A stretch of 64,000 bases of DNA from Fluviispira sanaruensis (GTDB taxonomy: Bacteria > Bdellovibrionota_B > Oligoflexia > Silvanigrellales > Silvanigrellaceae): assembly GCF_004295685.1 (NCBI RefSeq), contig NZ_AP019368.1:490001-554000 (forward strand), given 5' to 3'. The notes below the pieces were generated by a model. That model ran no database searches. It was not told the origin of the DNA and saw only the letters and a program-made list of their open reading frames with translations. The position numbers were made by a program, and so were the translations under genes. Below, in pieces: positions 35,391 through 44,068 of the stretch (positions within the stretch are counted from its first letter, which is position 1; every line of letters starts with the position of its first letter).

Positions 35391-35879
35391 ATGAAATTAA
35401 AGTATTCTTTGCTATTGCTTTCAGCTATTTCAAGTACTGTTTATGCAAAAACCTATAATTTAGATACAGTTATTAATAAAGATAATATCAGTCAAATTAT
35501 TTCTGCTATGACTAAATCTTTTGAAAAAGGCGAAGTTGATTCGACTTTTCCAGTAGGAATTTCTGGGACTTATGAATTAGATGAGCAAAATCGTTTGGTC
35601 TCGATAAATGTTGATCATGCTGTTTTTAAGATGATTAAAATCCCTCTCGTGGGAAGTTATCAGACAGATGTTTCAATCTCAGGAAAAATTAATGCAGGTA
35701 ATTGTGGTAATATTGAGCAAGTAACTCATAAAGTCAATTCTGGCATACCAGAAGCTATCAATGCAAGATTTAGTGAGAGAGTTAAAGTTCAAGGGGCTAA
35801 AGCTCTTCAGCTTGGTATTGAAAATTCAGGCTTAAAAAAATATTGTATAACTCCTAAGTACGATTTATATTTCTATTAA
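35391..35879 (+). CDS. Secreted hypothetical protein (162 aa)
   Basis: 162 aa with a clear signal peptide (residues 1-19, VYAK). The mature protein is mixed beta with two Cys that could pair (NCGNIE and KKYCITP). No family recognised. AAAGGAAA precedes the ATG, and a terminator follows, so it is a single gene. Confidence 0.6.
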   Translation: MKLKYSLLLLSAISSTVYAKTYNLDTVINKDNISQIISAMTKSFEKGEVDSTFPVGISGTYELDEQNRLVSINVDHAVFKMIKIPLVGSYQTDVSISGKINAGNCGNIEQVTHKVNSGIPEAINARFSERVKVQGAKALQLGIENSGLKKYCITPKYDLYFY

Positions 35880-35922
35880 AAATAAATAATTAAAAAAAAG
35901 TATACAGGGACGAGGCAAATTT

Positions 35923-35952
35923 AAAGATCAAAGAAAATGCTTTGATCTTTTT
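35923..35952. terminator. Terminator between the secreted-protein gene and the radical SAM gene
   Basis: AAAGATCAAAG (35923-35933) pairs perfectly with CTTTGATCTTT (35940-35950) around AAAATG and is followed by T. It ends the plus-strand gene and may also serve the convergent radical SAM gene. Confidence 0.85.
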
Positions 35953-35961
35953 TAATTTATA

Positions 35962-37023
35962 CTATTGATATTGATTGTTATTATAATTTTTTGCAATATT
36001 TTCATTTATTTCACTTTCAAAAATTTTATAACTCAAAATTTCTAGAAATCTATCCATAATATAATTTTCATTTTCTAAAGCGGCTTGAGCTAATACTTTT
36101 TTAGATTCTTTATTGCTGTATAAAAATAAACATGTTTCACATGGATGGGTCGATGATAAAGGTAAGTCAATATTTGGATTTATTTTTCTACTTGCTTCAA
36201 GCACTGCTTCAGGTCCATCGGTATGGATCCACATTTTTATCAAGTCATCAGGTGTCGTTTTTAGAATATCAATAAGAGATTTATTTCGTAAATTTCCGAT
36301 TTTCATTTCACCGATTTTTTCTAAATGAAGTCCACAACAAGAGCTCAAGTCAAGATCGGGAGTGACTGTCAAAACGTTTAAAACAGTATTGCAACGTGTT
36401 TTATTTTGCTCTAAAAAGCGTGAGCGACTCGAGGGATGTGAAATCTCTTTGACTCCATCGGATTTAATCCAAACATTTCTTTGAATGATAAGTTTTTTAT
36501 TTTCAATGAAGTTTTTTATGTCAGGGTCTGCAAAAAAAATATTATTATTTAATTCAAATGATTCATTACATATTTCAATATTTACAACTGTTAATATATC
36601 ATTTCTTACTGCAGCTTTTACTCCATTTAAAATCCGTTCAATTTTTACATATTTCTGATGAAAATTGCCCGTGCTAAAATTTATTTCACTTAATCCACAG
36701 TTTTTTAAATCAGTCAGCTTTTTTTCAGCCGCAGCCTCTGAGTAAGCCCAGTAACCATTTGTTATGCAGCGGGTACGAAAACCAAGGGAATGTGCTTGAA
36801 AAACTCTTTCTTCAAGCTCCTTGCCCAGGGTAAAACACTCACCTCCCGTAAAACAAATTAGTTTTAGAGTCGGAATAAGTGCCGCTTCATCAATGAGGCT
36901 TTTTAAGTTTTCCTTGGGAATTCTTTTCGTAACTTTAGGATTGCAAGCAAAACAGCAATGTTCGCAGGCTGCAGTGCAATGATGAGTGGTTATCAATGAA
37001 AGAGTTGTGGGAAGTATAAACAT
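35962..37023 (-). CDS. Radical SAM/SPASM-like peptide-modifying enzyme
   Basis: 353 aa. The radical SAM cluster motif is C-T-A-A-C-E-H-C near residues 16-23, followed by ICFTGGECFTL (the GGE motif) and TRCITNGYWA. The C-terminal part has a Cys set fitting an auxiliary iron-sulfur cluster: R-C-N-T-V, S-S-C-C-G-L-H and H-P-C-E-T-C. The gene follows, after 15 bases, the gene for a secreted protein with an NX5N repeat tail. That pairing suggests it modifies the tail (epimerisation is one option), but the reaction is inferred. Confidence 0.82.
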   Translation of the reverse strand: MFILPTTLSLITTHHCTAACEHCCFACNPKVTKRIPKENLKSLIDEAALIPTLKLICFTGGECFTLGKELEERVFQAHSLGFRTRCITNGYWAYSEAAAEKKLTDLKNCGLSEINFSTGNFHQKYVKIERILNGVKAAVRNDILTVVNIEICNESFELNNNIFFADPDIKNFIENKKLIIQRNVWIKSDGVKEISHPSSRSRFLEQNKTRCNTVLNVLTVTPDLDLSSCCGLHLEKIGEMKIGNLRNKSLIDILKTTPDDLIKMWIHTDGPEAVLEASRKINPNIDLPLSSTHPCETCLFLYSNKESKKVLAQAALENENYIMDRFLEILSYKIFESEINENIAKNYNNNQYQ

Positions 37024-37038
37024 ATTTTTTCTTTTAAT

Positions 37039-37692
37039 TTAGATGATGAAAACAGCTAATACAACAAAAACTTCAGCAGCAACAACTGCATTTGTGACAC
37101 CTGCCACATTGGAAACGGCAACAGCATTGGCAATGGCCACTGCATTGGCATAGGCTTCTGCGTTTACAGCCGCATTGGTGTTTGCTGAATTGCTGTAAAG
37201 TAAAATTTGATTTGTTGGTGAACCTTGGTTTTTAATTTTTGAAAGAGATGGCTTATCTTTAGATATGAGTGAAAAAGTGTTATAAAAACTTGGATATGTT
37301 TTATTTATATATGATTTTAACTCATTTGAATCAGCAACTAGTTCTTTATAATCATCTGAGTTTTTATCTATGCTTTTTTGTTTTAATGTTTTTTCATCTT
37401 GTGAAATAATTTGCATTCTTCTATGAATTCTCGAAACGAGCTCTATGAAATATTGATCTTTAGACATATTTAATAGATCTTGATTGTTTTTTTCGATATC
37501 AAAATTTTTGCCACTTTTGCTTTTTAGATTTTTCAAAAATTTTATATAATTAGCAATTTTATTTGCACTGTTTTCTTGAGGTTTCACCAAAATTTTATCG
37601 GAATTTTCATTAACAGTGTTTTGGGCAAAAGTTGAGTTTGCTGAAATCAATGTTAAAAAAGCTAAAATTTTTTTTAGATTTTTAGAATTCAT
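37039..37692 (-). CDS. Secreted candidate precursor with C-terminal NX5N hexapeptide repeat
   Basis: 217 aa. Residues 1-23 are a Sec signal peptide (STFAQ). Residues 24-160 are a Lys/Asn/Ser-rich helical region. The last 50 residues are Ala/Val/Asn-rich, and Asn recurs exactly every six residues: N171, N177, N183, N189, N195, N201, with Glu207 in the same register. The units read NAEAYA, NAVAIA, NAVAVS, NVAGVT, NAVVAA, then a hydrophobic end. NX5N is the hallmark of polytheonamide/aeronamide-type cores, which fold into beta-helices. The next gene is a radical SAM enzyme. No nitrile-hydratase-like leader is present, so it would be a new precursor type. Confidence 0.75.
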   Translation of the reverse strand: MNSKNLKKILAFLTLISANSTFAQNTVNENSDKILVKPQENSANKIANYIKFLKNLKSKSGKNFDIEKNNQDLLNMSKDQYFIELVSRIHRRMQIISQDEKTLKQKSIDKNSDDYKELVADSNELKSYINKTYPSFYNTFSLISKDKPSLSKIKNQGSPTNQILLYSNSANTNAAVNAEAYANAVAIANAVAVSNVAGVTNAVVAAEVFVVLAVFII

Positions 37693-37781
37693 GATGATAT
37701 ACCTCAGAAATATTTTATATTATAAAGCTATATGATGAGTATAAAATTCGTCGGAAAATTGACATTCGTATGGGTTTCTAA

Positions 37782-38093
37782 TTATTCAAATTTAATATCA
37801 ACATTTGCTATATAATTTTCTATTTTTTCAATTGATTTTAAAATATTTGGTTCTTTTTTTATCTTTGCAGCGTCTTCAATTTTTTTCCCTAATACACTTA
37901 ACTCCTTAAAGCCATAAGAGCCACAGGTGCCTTTCAATTTATGCCCTAGGGATTCTATTAAAGAAAAATTTTGCTCTTCTAATGCTTTGCGTATCATTGC
38001 GATATCGCTTTTACGTTTTATAAGAAATTCAGGGATTATTTCTTCAAAATCTTTATCTAAAACAAGCGAGTTTTTTTTCCCCATATTGTCCAT
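37782..38093 (-). CDS. Histidine phosphotransfer (Hpt) domain protein
   Basis: 103 aa, a single Hpt domain. The phospho-His is in LGHKLKGTCGSYGF (near residue 50), with the usual helices on either side. It relays phosphate between a hybrid kinase and a receiver. The response regulator gene begins 17 bases upstream on the same strand and is the likely partner; no kinase is in the neighbourhood. Confidence 0.88.
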   Translation of the reverse strand: MDNMGKKNSLVLDKDFEEIIPEFLIKRKSDIAMIRKALEEQNFSLIESLGHKLKGTCGSYGFKELSVLGKKIEDAAKIKKEPNILKSIEKIENYIANVDIKFE

Positions 38094-38110
38094 CCAGTTT
38101 ATAGAAAAAA

Positions 38111-38515
38111 TTATGAATCTAGATATTTTTTTATTTCGCTGAGAAAATCATTTTTTTTAATCGGTTTTGTTATATGTGCATTGCAGCCAGCCTTCAAGGT
38201 TTCCCCACCTCGTTCTTGTAAATCATTTGCTGTGATTGCAATAATTGGGATTGCGTTTCTTTTTTCATCAACCTCCCATTTGCGAATGGCACGGGTCGCT
38301 ATGAGGCCATCCATTATCGGCATTTGTACATCCATTAAGATCAGATCATATTTTTTTATTCTAATTTTTTCAAATGCAATTTCACCATTTTGGGCAAATT
38401 CATATTTATATGCTGATTTCTTCAGATAAATAGACATGAGTAGACGATTCTCTTCATTATCGTCTACTATAAGAATTGTTTTTTCTGTTTTACTGGGAAG
38501 ATTCTTTTCATCCAT
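38111..38515 (-). CDS. Single-domain response regulator
   Basis: 134 aa, receiver domain only. TILIVDDNEENRLLM holds the acidic pair, YDLILMDVQMPIMDG the phospho-Asp, and H-I-T-K-P-I-K the conserved Lys. IIAITAND has the switch Thr. It resembles receivers of phosphorelays rather than CheY proper. It is followed by the Hpt gene and preceded by flagellin, with a hairpin between. Confidence 0.9.
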   Translation of the reverse strand: MDEKNLPSKTEKTILIVDDNEENRLLMSIYLKKSAYKYEFAQNGEIAFEKIRIKKYDLILMDVQMPIMDGLIATRAIRKWEVDEKRNAIPIIAITANDLQERGGETLKAGCNAHITKPIKKNDFLSEIKKYLDS

Positions 38516-38539
38516 AATATCCTGCTATAAGAGTAAATT

Positions 38540-38569
38540 GTTAGGATGAAATATATAATTCATCCTAAC
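38540..38569 (-). terminator. Hairpin between flagellin and the response regulator gene
   Basis: GTTAGGATGA (38540-38549) and TCATCCTAAC (38560-38569) are a perfect 10-bp inverted repeat overlapping the flagellin stop codon. The run after it is A/T-rich but not a pure T tract. It probably protects or partly terminates the abundant flagellin message, with some read-through into the regulator gene. Confidence 0.6.
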
Positions 38570-39483
38570 AAACGGATTGCGAGTGCTGGTGTTTGATTCG
38601 TTTGTGCGAGAACAGCAACACCAGATTGTTTCAGTATGGAAGTTTGTGCGAGTTTTGCTGTTTCTTCTGCAAAATCAGTGTCTCTAATGCGGCTGTTACT
38701 TGCAGCATTGTTTTCAGCTTGAATACTGAGCTGATTGATGGTAGAATTGAGACGACTTTGAATCGCACCCATTGTTGCACGATAACCTGAAACTTTTGTT
38801 ATCGCGTCATCGATGACACTTATAGATCTTTGTGAATGATCTTTTGTATTCACACTTGATTTTTCATCTTCTTCAGATGTACCAAGGTTAAGTCCTTCTT
38901 CATCAACCGTTGCATTTACATTACTTAAGTCAATGCGGATGATATCAGTTGGATTGATTTGATCTTTACCATCAATACTTTCAAAAAAGTTTTTACCAAC
39001 TTGAATTTCGAGTGGGTATTCATTTGATCTCTTTTTAATTTCATCAGGCACATTGTCCTGATTACCTACGAGCAAAAGTGTTCCGTTAAATTCTGTAGTT
39101 TTTGAAATTCGTGTGATTTCATCTTTTAATTGTGAAAATTCTTTATTAAGGAATCCTCTTTCAATATTACCGATCGTATCACTTGCACCTTGCACAGAAA
39201 GTTCACGCAAACGACTTAAAATATTTCCAATTTCATTCAAACCACCCTCAGCTGTCTGAATTAACGAAACACCGTCACTCGCGTTACGTCTAGCCATTAC
39301 AAGCCCGCGATAGTCAGCTTTTAATTTTTCACTAATTGCGAGTCCAGCAGCGTCATCAGAGGCTTTGTTAATTCTAAAACCTGAAGACAGTTTTTCCATT
39401 GCAAGATTATTCATATCATTGCTAATATTTAAGTTACGTTGTGCATTTAAAGATTGTACGTTAGTTGCAATGCGGAAACCCAT
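38560..39483 (-). CDS. fliC: Flagellin
   Basis: 307 aa. The D0/D1 N-terminus (RIATNVQSLNAQRNL, SSGFRINKASDDAAGLAISE) and C-terminus (I-R-D-T-D-F-A-E-E-T-A, L-A-Q-T-N-Q-T-P) are well conserved, with a short variable middle (residues 140-220), so it is a small flagellin. It polymerises into the filament after export. A strong AGGAGG precedes the ATG. The upstream spacer holds TAAA-N15-CAGGATCA, a weak match to the sigma-28 consensus, and a GATGCA/TGCATC inverted repeat (39552-39575). Confidence 0.96.
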   Translation of the reverse strand: MGFRIATNVQSLNAQRNLNISNDMNNLAMEKLSSGFRINKASDDAAGLAISEKLKADYRGLVMARRNASDGVSLIQTAEGGLNEIGNILSRLRELSVQGASDTIGNIERGFLNKEFSQLKDEITRISKTTEFNGTLLLVGNQDNVPDEIKKRSNEYPLEIQVGKNFFESIDGKDQINPTDIIRIDLSNVNATVDEEGLNLGTSEEDEKSSVNTKDHSQRSISVIDDAITKVSGYRATMGAIQSRLNSTINQLSIQAENNAASNSRIRDTDFAEETAKLAQTSILKQSGVAVLAQTNQTPALAIRLLG

Positions 39484-39716
39484 AGTTTTTAACCTCCTGA
39501 CTATGAACCATGATCCTGCTGCGCGAAAAAATCTTTAATTTTTTCTTATGCAGGATGCAATAATTTTGACTGCATCAAATTTGCATTCCTTTAATCGAAT
39601 TAATGTTGGTTCACTTTAGGATTTATTAATAAAAAAAATGAATTATATTTTTATTTATAAAATTATGTATTTTAAATGAATGAGATTATTTTTATTATTT
39701 ATTTTTTTATCAAATT

Positions 39717-40676
39717 TTATAGAATACGATTCCGAGCTTCTAAATATTCCATTTTTAATTTATGAACTAATTTGGTACAACTTAAAATTTCTTTAATTTC
39801 AGAAACAATTTGACCTATTTCAAGCTCGCCTTCTTGCAAATTGCCATTGAGCATTCCTTCTTTAGCTCTTCCTTTGCCAAGAAGTTTAAGCAGTTCTTCA
39901 TTTGAAACGCAGTTATTTTCTGCTTGGGCTACTTTTTGGGCAAAGTCATTTTCAAGCAAACGCACGGGCACAATTTTTTTCATGCGAAGAAAAGTAGAAT
40001 TGTACTGAGCATTGCACATAGCTTGTTTGAAGTTTTCATGAGCAGAGCTTTCTATTGTTGCTGCAAAGGCTGTGCCAATTTGAACTCCTTCCGCACCCAT
40101 GGCAAGAGCTCCAAGAATGGAGCTGCCTGTCGCGATCCCTCCAGCTATAATAAAAGGGATTGCTAATTTATTTTGCAATTGTTGCAGCAAAACGAGGGTT
40201 GTTATTTCGTCACGTCCATTGTGCCCTCCCGCTTCAAAGCCTTCTACAACCACGGCATCGACGCCTGCATCTTGGCTTTTTTGGGCAAACTCTGGGGTGC
40301 TTACAACATGAACGACAGTACATCCTTCCTTTTTTAAAAAAGGAGTCCATTTTTTAGGGGAACCTGCACTGGTAAAAAATATTTTTATCCCAGCGTTTAG
40401 GGCGACTTTTATTTGTTCCTCGGTTTTGTCATATAATAGAGGGATATTTACACCAATAGGTTTTTGCGTCAGTGCATGAGCCTTATTAATTTGTGTTTTT
40501 AATAAATCAGGATTCATACTTCCTGCGCCAACAAGACCTAAGCACCCTGCATTTGCTGCTGCTGCAGCTAATTTCCCACCACTTACCCAAACCATACCAG
40601 CTTGGACAATTGGATTTTCAATATCAAATAATTCAAGAATTCTTGATTTTGGCCATTTAATTAATTCTGTATTCAC
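39717..40676 (-). CDS. FMN-dependent oxidoreductase, nitronate monooxygenase/FabK-like
   Basis: 319 aa TIM barrel. ENPIVQAGMVWVSGGKLAAA (residues 16-35), VDAVVVEGFEAGGHNG, FIIAGGIATGSSILGALAMG and AEGVQIGTAF are the FMN-binding and catalytic segments shared by nitronate monooxygenases and the enoyl-ACP reductase FabK. Without a structure the two cannot be separated; FabK is a reasonable option because the next genes include a lipid-type enzyme, but no fab genes flank it. Confidence 0.85.
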   Translation of the reverse strand: MNTELIKWPKSRILELFDIENPIVQAGMVWVSGGKLAAAAANAGCLGLVGAGSMNPDLLKTQINKAHALTQKPIGVNIPLLYDKTEEQIKVALNAGIKIFFTSAGSPKKWTPFLKKEGCTVVHVVSTPEFAQKSQDAGVDAVVVEGFEAGGHNGRDEITTLVLLQQLQNKLAIPFIIAGGIATGSSILGALAMGAEGVQIGTAFAATIESSAHENFKQAMCNAQYNSTFLRMKKIVPVRLLENDFAQKVAQAENNCVSNEELLKLLGKGRAKEGMLNGNLQEGELEIGQIVSEIKEILSCTKLVHKLKMEYLEARNRIL

Positions 40677-40709
40677 TATTATTCTCCATTCATCTAAGTT
40701 GAGAGAAGA

Positions 40710-40913
40710 TTATTCACTTTCTTTTTTAGCAGATGGAGCTTCTTGATTGGAAGAGTTTTTCTGAGATTCTTTTTTCCGCTTATTTGTTTCTTCCTCAATT
40801 TTTGAAATATGAGTTGGATAAAGAGGCGATGGATCGAGTTTAAAACCACAGGAATAAAAAGAACAAGAAAAAAGAACGAGTATAAAGAATTTGGTTGGTT
40901 TAATCTTTTGCAT
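40710..40913 (-). CDS. Small lipoprotein, LptM-like
   Basis: 67 aa from the ATG at 40913 (a start at 40931 adds six residues). Lipobox FYSC followed by G-F-K-L-D-P-S-P-L-Y-P fits the short LptM/YifL type (C-G-x-K-x-P-L-Y-x-P), which assists LptD assembly. The rest is a charged, disordered tail. It overlaps the end of the enoyl-CoA hydratase-like gene by 14 bases. Confidence 0.6.
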   Translation of the reverse strand: MQKIKPTKFFILVLFSCSFYSCGFKLDPSPLYPTHISKIEEETNKRKKESQKNSSNQEAPSAKKESE

Positions 40914-41727
40914 TGTTATTTCTTTTTGCAAAGAATGTAGTTATTCTTTTTTTATGTTCAAAATTTAAAAAATATTTATTGAAAATCTCATTGTCATATT
41001 CTTCAAGTTGATATGTTTCTTTAATATTAAGTCTATGCATAAGATCATTTCTGATATCAAGGGGAGCCTGTTCAATATTATCACGCCATTCATTGAGAGC
41101 GCGGTAACAGTTTTTTATGTTGAGAAAAGTGTTGTCGATCAAATTGAGATTGACCATCTGCTCGTAAAAAATGGAATGTCTCCCTATAATCATGGCAGAT
41201 ATTTTTTTGTGTGAGAGTTGCGGACAAAGTTCTGCAAGTCTAGACATTCCTCCCCACCCTGCAGGAATCGCAAATCTCATTTGGGTGAAATGCAAATCTG
41301 ATTTTTTCCCAATACTCCATCTAAAATCAGTCGCTAAAGCTAATTCTGCTCCGCCTCCATAGGCTGAGCCCGCTAATAAGGTAACGGAAGGGATGGAGCA
41401 GCTGTGCAGGAGTTTACAGAATGCTTTTATGGATGAAGCATAGTTTTGGCAGAGTTCCTTGGAAGCATTTTTGAGGTCTGAAAGGTTTCCACCACTAGAA
41501 AATATGCCTTTGACAGAAGATTGAACCACAATTAATAGACAATTATTATCGGCAAGAAATTTTTGAAATATTGATAAATTGTTTTCTTTTTTCCAAGATA
41601 TTTCTTGCATAACAGCTGACATGCGCAGACTAATAGCATTGCGCGTGGATGGAGAAGAAAATGTAATAAAGCATATATTATTGATTATATTTATTGAAAA
41701 ATCTTCTCCATCAACAAGTTTTATCAT
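40900..41727 (-). CDS. Enoyl-CoA hydratase/isomerase family protein
   Basis: 275 aa crotonase fold. Oxyanion-hole segments: GIFSSGGNLSDLKNA near residues 75-90 and LLAGSAYGGGAELALATDF near 117-135. The Glu of Y-G-G-G-A-E-L-A-L-A is at the first catalytic position; the second position reads G-W-G-G-M-S-R-L. The substrate cannot be told. Its start codon directly follows the stop of the coiled-coil gene (TAGATG), so the two are co-translated. Confidence 0.87.
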   Translation of the reverse strand: MIKLVDGEDFSINIINNICFITFSSPSTRNAISLRMSAVMQEISWKKENNLSIFQKFLADNNCLLIVVQSSVKGIFSSGGNLSDLKNASKELCQNYASSIKAFCKLLHSCSIPSVTLLAGSAYGGGAELALATDFRWSIGKKSDLHFTQMRFAIPAGWGGMSRLAELCPQLSHKKISAMIIGRHSIFYEQMVNLNLIDNTFLNIKNCYRALNEWRDNIEQAPLDIRNDLMHRLNIKETYQLEEYDNEIFNKYFLNFEHKKRITTFFAKRNNNAKD

Positions 41728-42561
41728 CTATTTATTTCCTGACGTAAGCTTACTGAGTTCGATATCTACAGTATCTTTTTTATTATATGAAATGTTAGAA
41801 CTGCTTGGTAATTCTGCAAAAGGGTCATTTTTAATCGTTGCTTTTTTAGAACTCACAGCATCGTCGAATGCGGACAGATGTTTAGAACGAGATCCCGCTA
41901 AACTGAGTTCTTTATCAAGATCTGTTTTTTCGGCACCTGTTAATTCTGTCGATAATTTTGCCACAGCTTTTGATTTTTGCCGAGCATTGCGGATGGCTTC
42001 AAGATTTTTAGAAGAAGAATCTACGGATAATCCTGAAAGGCGATCGTTGAGCTCTTTAATTTTTTGACTGCTGATAATATCTGCAACTGTTTCTGCCTCT
42101 TCCTTATTGAGGGAATCTATTTGTGTTTGCAGTTCTAATAATCTGACTTTGTAGCGCTCGATCGCTTGTTGTTGTTCGATGATTTCAGCTTCAAGCTCTT
42201 TGACCCTTTGCTCATTCTTTTCAGATTTATCAGCTAGTTGTGTATAAGCTGCTTTATATCGCTCATCGGGATTTTTTTTATACAGTTCGATCGCACCTGC
42301 CATTTTTTGTTGAAGTTCTTCGGATTCCCTAGAGATCTTTTTAACTTCTTCTGCCTTCATTTCACGTATACGAATGAGTTCTGCAACGGCTTCACGCATT
42401 TCTTGGTAATCTTTGCTCCAATCTTCTTTTGTTTTGCGAAATTGTGAGCGAATGGCATCGGCATTGGAAGTGACCATTTTGTCAGCCATCCTTTGTGTTT
42501 TACCTTCTGCAAGTCCAAATGCGCTTGAAAAAAAACGCCCTAAGCTATCTAAAAAACCCAT
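41728..42561 (-). CDS. PspA-like coiled-coil protein
   Basis: 277 aa from the ATG at 42561, chosen for GGAGGG just upstream; the longer frame starts at 42639. It begins MGFLDSLGRFFSSAFG, an amphipathic helix as in PspA/IM30 proteins, and then is almost wholly coiled coil to residue 190, with a Ser/Lys-rich tail. It may bind membranes, but true PspA homology is uncertain. It heads the group leading to the enoyl-CoA hydratase-like and lipoprotein genes. Confidence 0.6.
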   Translation of the reverse strand: MGFLDSLGRFFSSAFGLAEGKTQRMADKMVTSNADAIRSQFRKTKEDWSKDYQEMREAVAELIRIREMKAEEVKKISRESEELQQKMAGAIELYKKNPDERYKAAYTQLADKSEKNEQRVKELEAEIIEQQQAIERYKVRLLELQTQIDSLNKEEAETVADIISSQKIKELNDRLSGLSVDSSSKNLEAIRNARQKSKAVAKLSTELTGAEKTDLDKELSLAGSRSKHLSAFDDAVSSKKATIKNDPFAELPSSSNISYNKKDTVDIELSKLTSGNK

Positions 42562-42680
42562 ATTTCCCTCCAATATTCCTAGTTTCCCCCGATTCGTATT
42601 CCGTCTCAGTGGCGAGTTGCTCGGAATAATACCAGTCATTTTTAATTCTGTTAAGGATCCAATATAATTTCTAACTTTAT

Positions 42681-43370
42681 TTAAGATTCATCATTTTCTG
42701 AATAACCGATATCTTCTACAGTGGGAGGGGCGTCGTCTTTTTCTTCAAGAGAGTTTAGAGCAAGAGTAGCTTTTTTCTGTTCATCCAAATTTAATTGGAG
42801 TGAACGTAAGTTTGGTAATTCATTGAGGCTTGTGAGGCCAAAAACTTCTAAAAACTTAGTTGTTGTTTTGTATTCCAATGGATTGCCAACTTCTTTTCGA
42901 GTTCCAGATGCGTAAATAAGATCTTTTTCTTTCAGAGTTTGGACAATTGAGGAGCTATCAACCTGCCTTAAAGCATTGATTTGTGCGCGGGTAACGGGTT
43001 GGCGGTAAGCAACGATCGCTAGGGTTTCAAGCGCATTTTTACTTAATGAGCGAGCTTTCCCTGCATATTGTTTTTTAATTAACGGCAGATGCTCTTCGCG
43101 TGTCCGTATTTGGTATTTGTGATTGACCTCAACGAGTTCAAACGCTCTGTGTTCATAATCGAGAGCGATCGCTCGCAAAGCCATGCGCACATCCGAAAGA
43201 GAAACTTCCCCAATCCAAGCGCGAATTTCACCCGCTTCCAAAGCTGAATCGGCAACGAATAAAATGGCTTCAACCCTTGTTTTTAGAATATCGAAAGCAG
43301 ATTTTGTATAAATACTGCTTTCTTTTTTGGGAAGTTTCTCTGTGTTTTGTAGTAAGTTTTCTTCTTCCAT
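42681..43370 (-). CDS. scpB: Segregation and condensation protein B
   Basis: 229 aa. Two winged helices: VEAILFVADSALEAGEIRAW (residues 33-52) starts the first and S-L-S-K-N-A-L-E-T-L-A-I-V-A-Y-R-Q-P-V-T-R leads the second, the most conserved ScpB stretch. It dimerises and binds the ScpA kleisin of condensin. It is on the opposite strand and 28 kb from scpA. The hypothetical gene 33 bases upstream is on the same strand. Confidence 0.95.
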   Translation of the reverse strand: MEEENLLQNTEKLPKKESSIYTKSAFDILKTRVEAILFVADSALEAGEIRAWIGEVSLSDVRMALRAIALDYEHRAFELVEVNHKYQIRTREEHLPLIKKQYAGKARSLSKNALETLAIVAYRQPVTRAQINALRQVDSSSIVQTLKEKDLIYASGTRKEVGNPLEYKTTTKFLEVFGLTSLNELPNLRSLQLNLDEQKKATLALNSLEEKDDAPPTVEDIGYSENDES

Positions 43371-43403
43371 AATTTCCTAATGCTTAATTAATTTTCTTTT
43401 TTG

Positions 43404-43934
43404 CTATGCTCTTTTTTTTTGAGTTTTTTTTTCAGGTATAATTTGCGCGTCGATAATATTTCTATCAGCAATGCGTTTTTTTGCATCAGATATAAGTGTT
43501 TGCCCAATATTTTTTTTGAAGTTTTTAAATGCCTCAAGGCTTGTTGGTGCATTATTTAGCAAGACACTATTAACATATTTTACTATAGGAAGAAGATTTT
43601 TACCATTGTTATGTTCAACAAGCATTTTGGTAATTTCTTTTCTCACTTCTTCCGTTGCTTGATCTTGAGGTTGTTCTTTTAAAATATTTTTAACAGCAGA
43701 AGTCACAATCTTTTCTATTTCTGCATTTGTTTTTTGTCCAAGATCATTTGCTTTACCAAGTAAAACATTAATTTCTTCTTTGGAAAAAGAACGGGCTGAA
43801 TCCACCGCTTTACGGGCAAATTGGAGGACGGCTTTTGGATGCAGATTCTCTTGGTTTTTTTTGAACGTATCGACGATTGAAGCAGAATTAATATTTTTAA
43901 TATTGCTTATTAAAGCGCTAAATTTGCTTTCCAT
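43404..43934 (-). CDS. Hypothetical helical protein (176 aa)
   Basis: 176 aa, not recognised. Almost all helical, basic, no signal peptide, ending in a Lys-rich KKTQKKRA. The first 60 residues (FKKNQENLHPKAVLQFARKA) have a phasin-like look but no specific motif. It precedes scpB on the same strand with a 33-base gap. Confidence 0.55.
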   Translation of the reverse strand: MESKFSALISNIKNINSASIVDTFKKNQENLHPKAVLQFARKAVDSARSFSKEEINVLLGKANDLGQKTNAEIEKIVTSAVKNILKEQPQDQATEEVRKEITKMLVEHNNGKNLLPIVKYVNSVLLNNAPTSLEAFKNFKKNIGQTLISDAKKRIADRNIIDAQIIPEKKTQKKRA

Positions 43935-44068
43935 TTCATCATTCCTTGTGTTTTTAGCAAGCTTCCGCCGAGCACACTTACCTGACAGTTACTATTGCTG
44001 AGAAACTAAACCTCTAAGTATTCTCATACACCAAAACAGCGCATCATCAAATGACTAAATCAATGATT

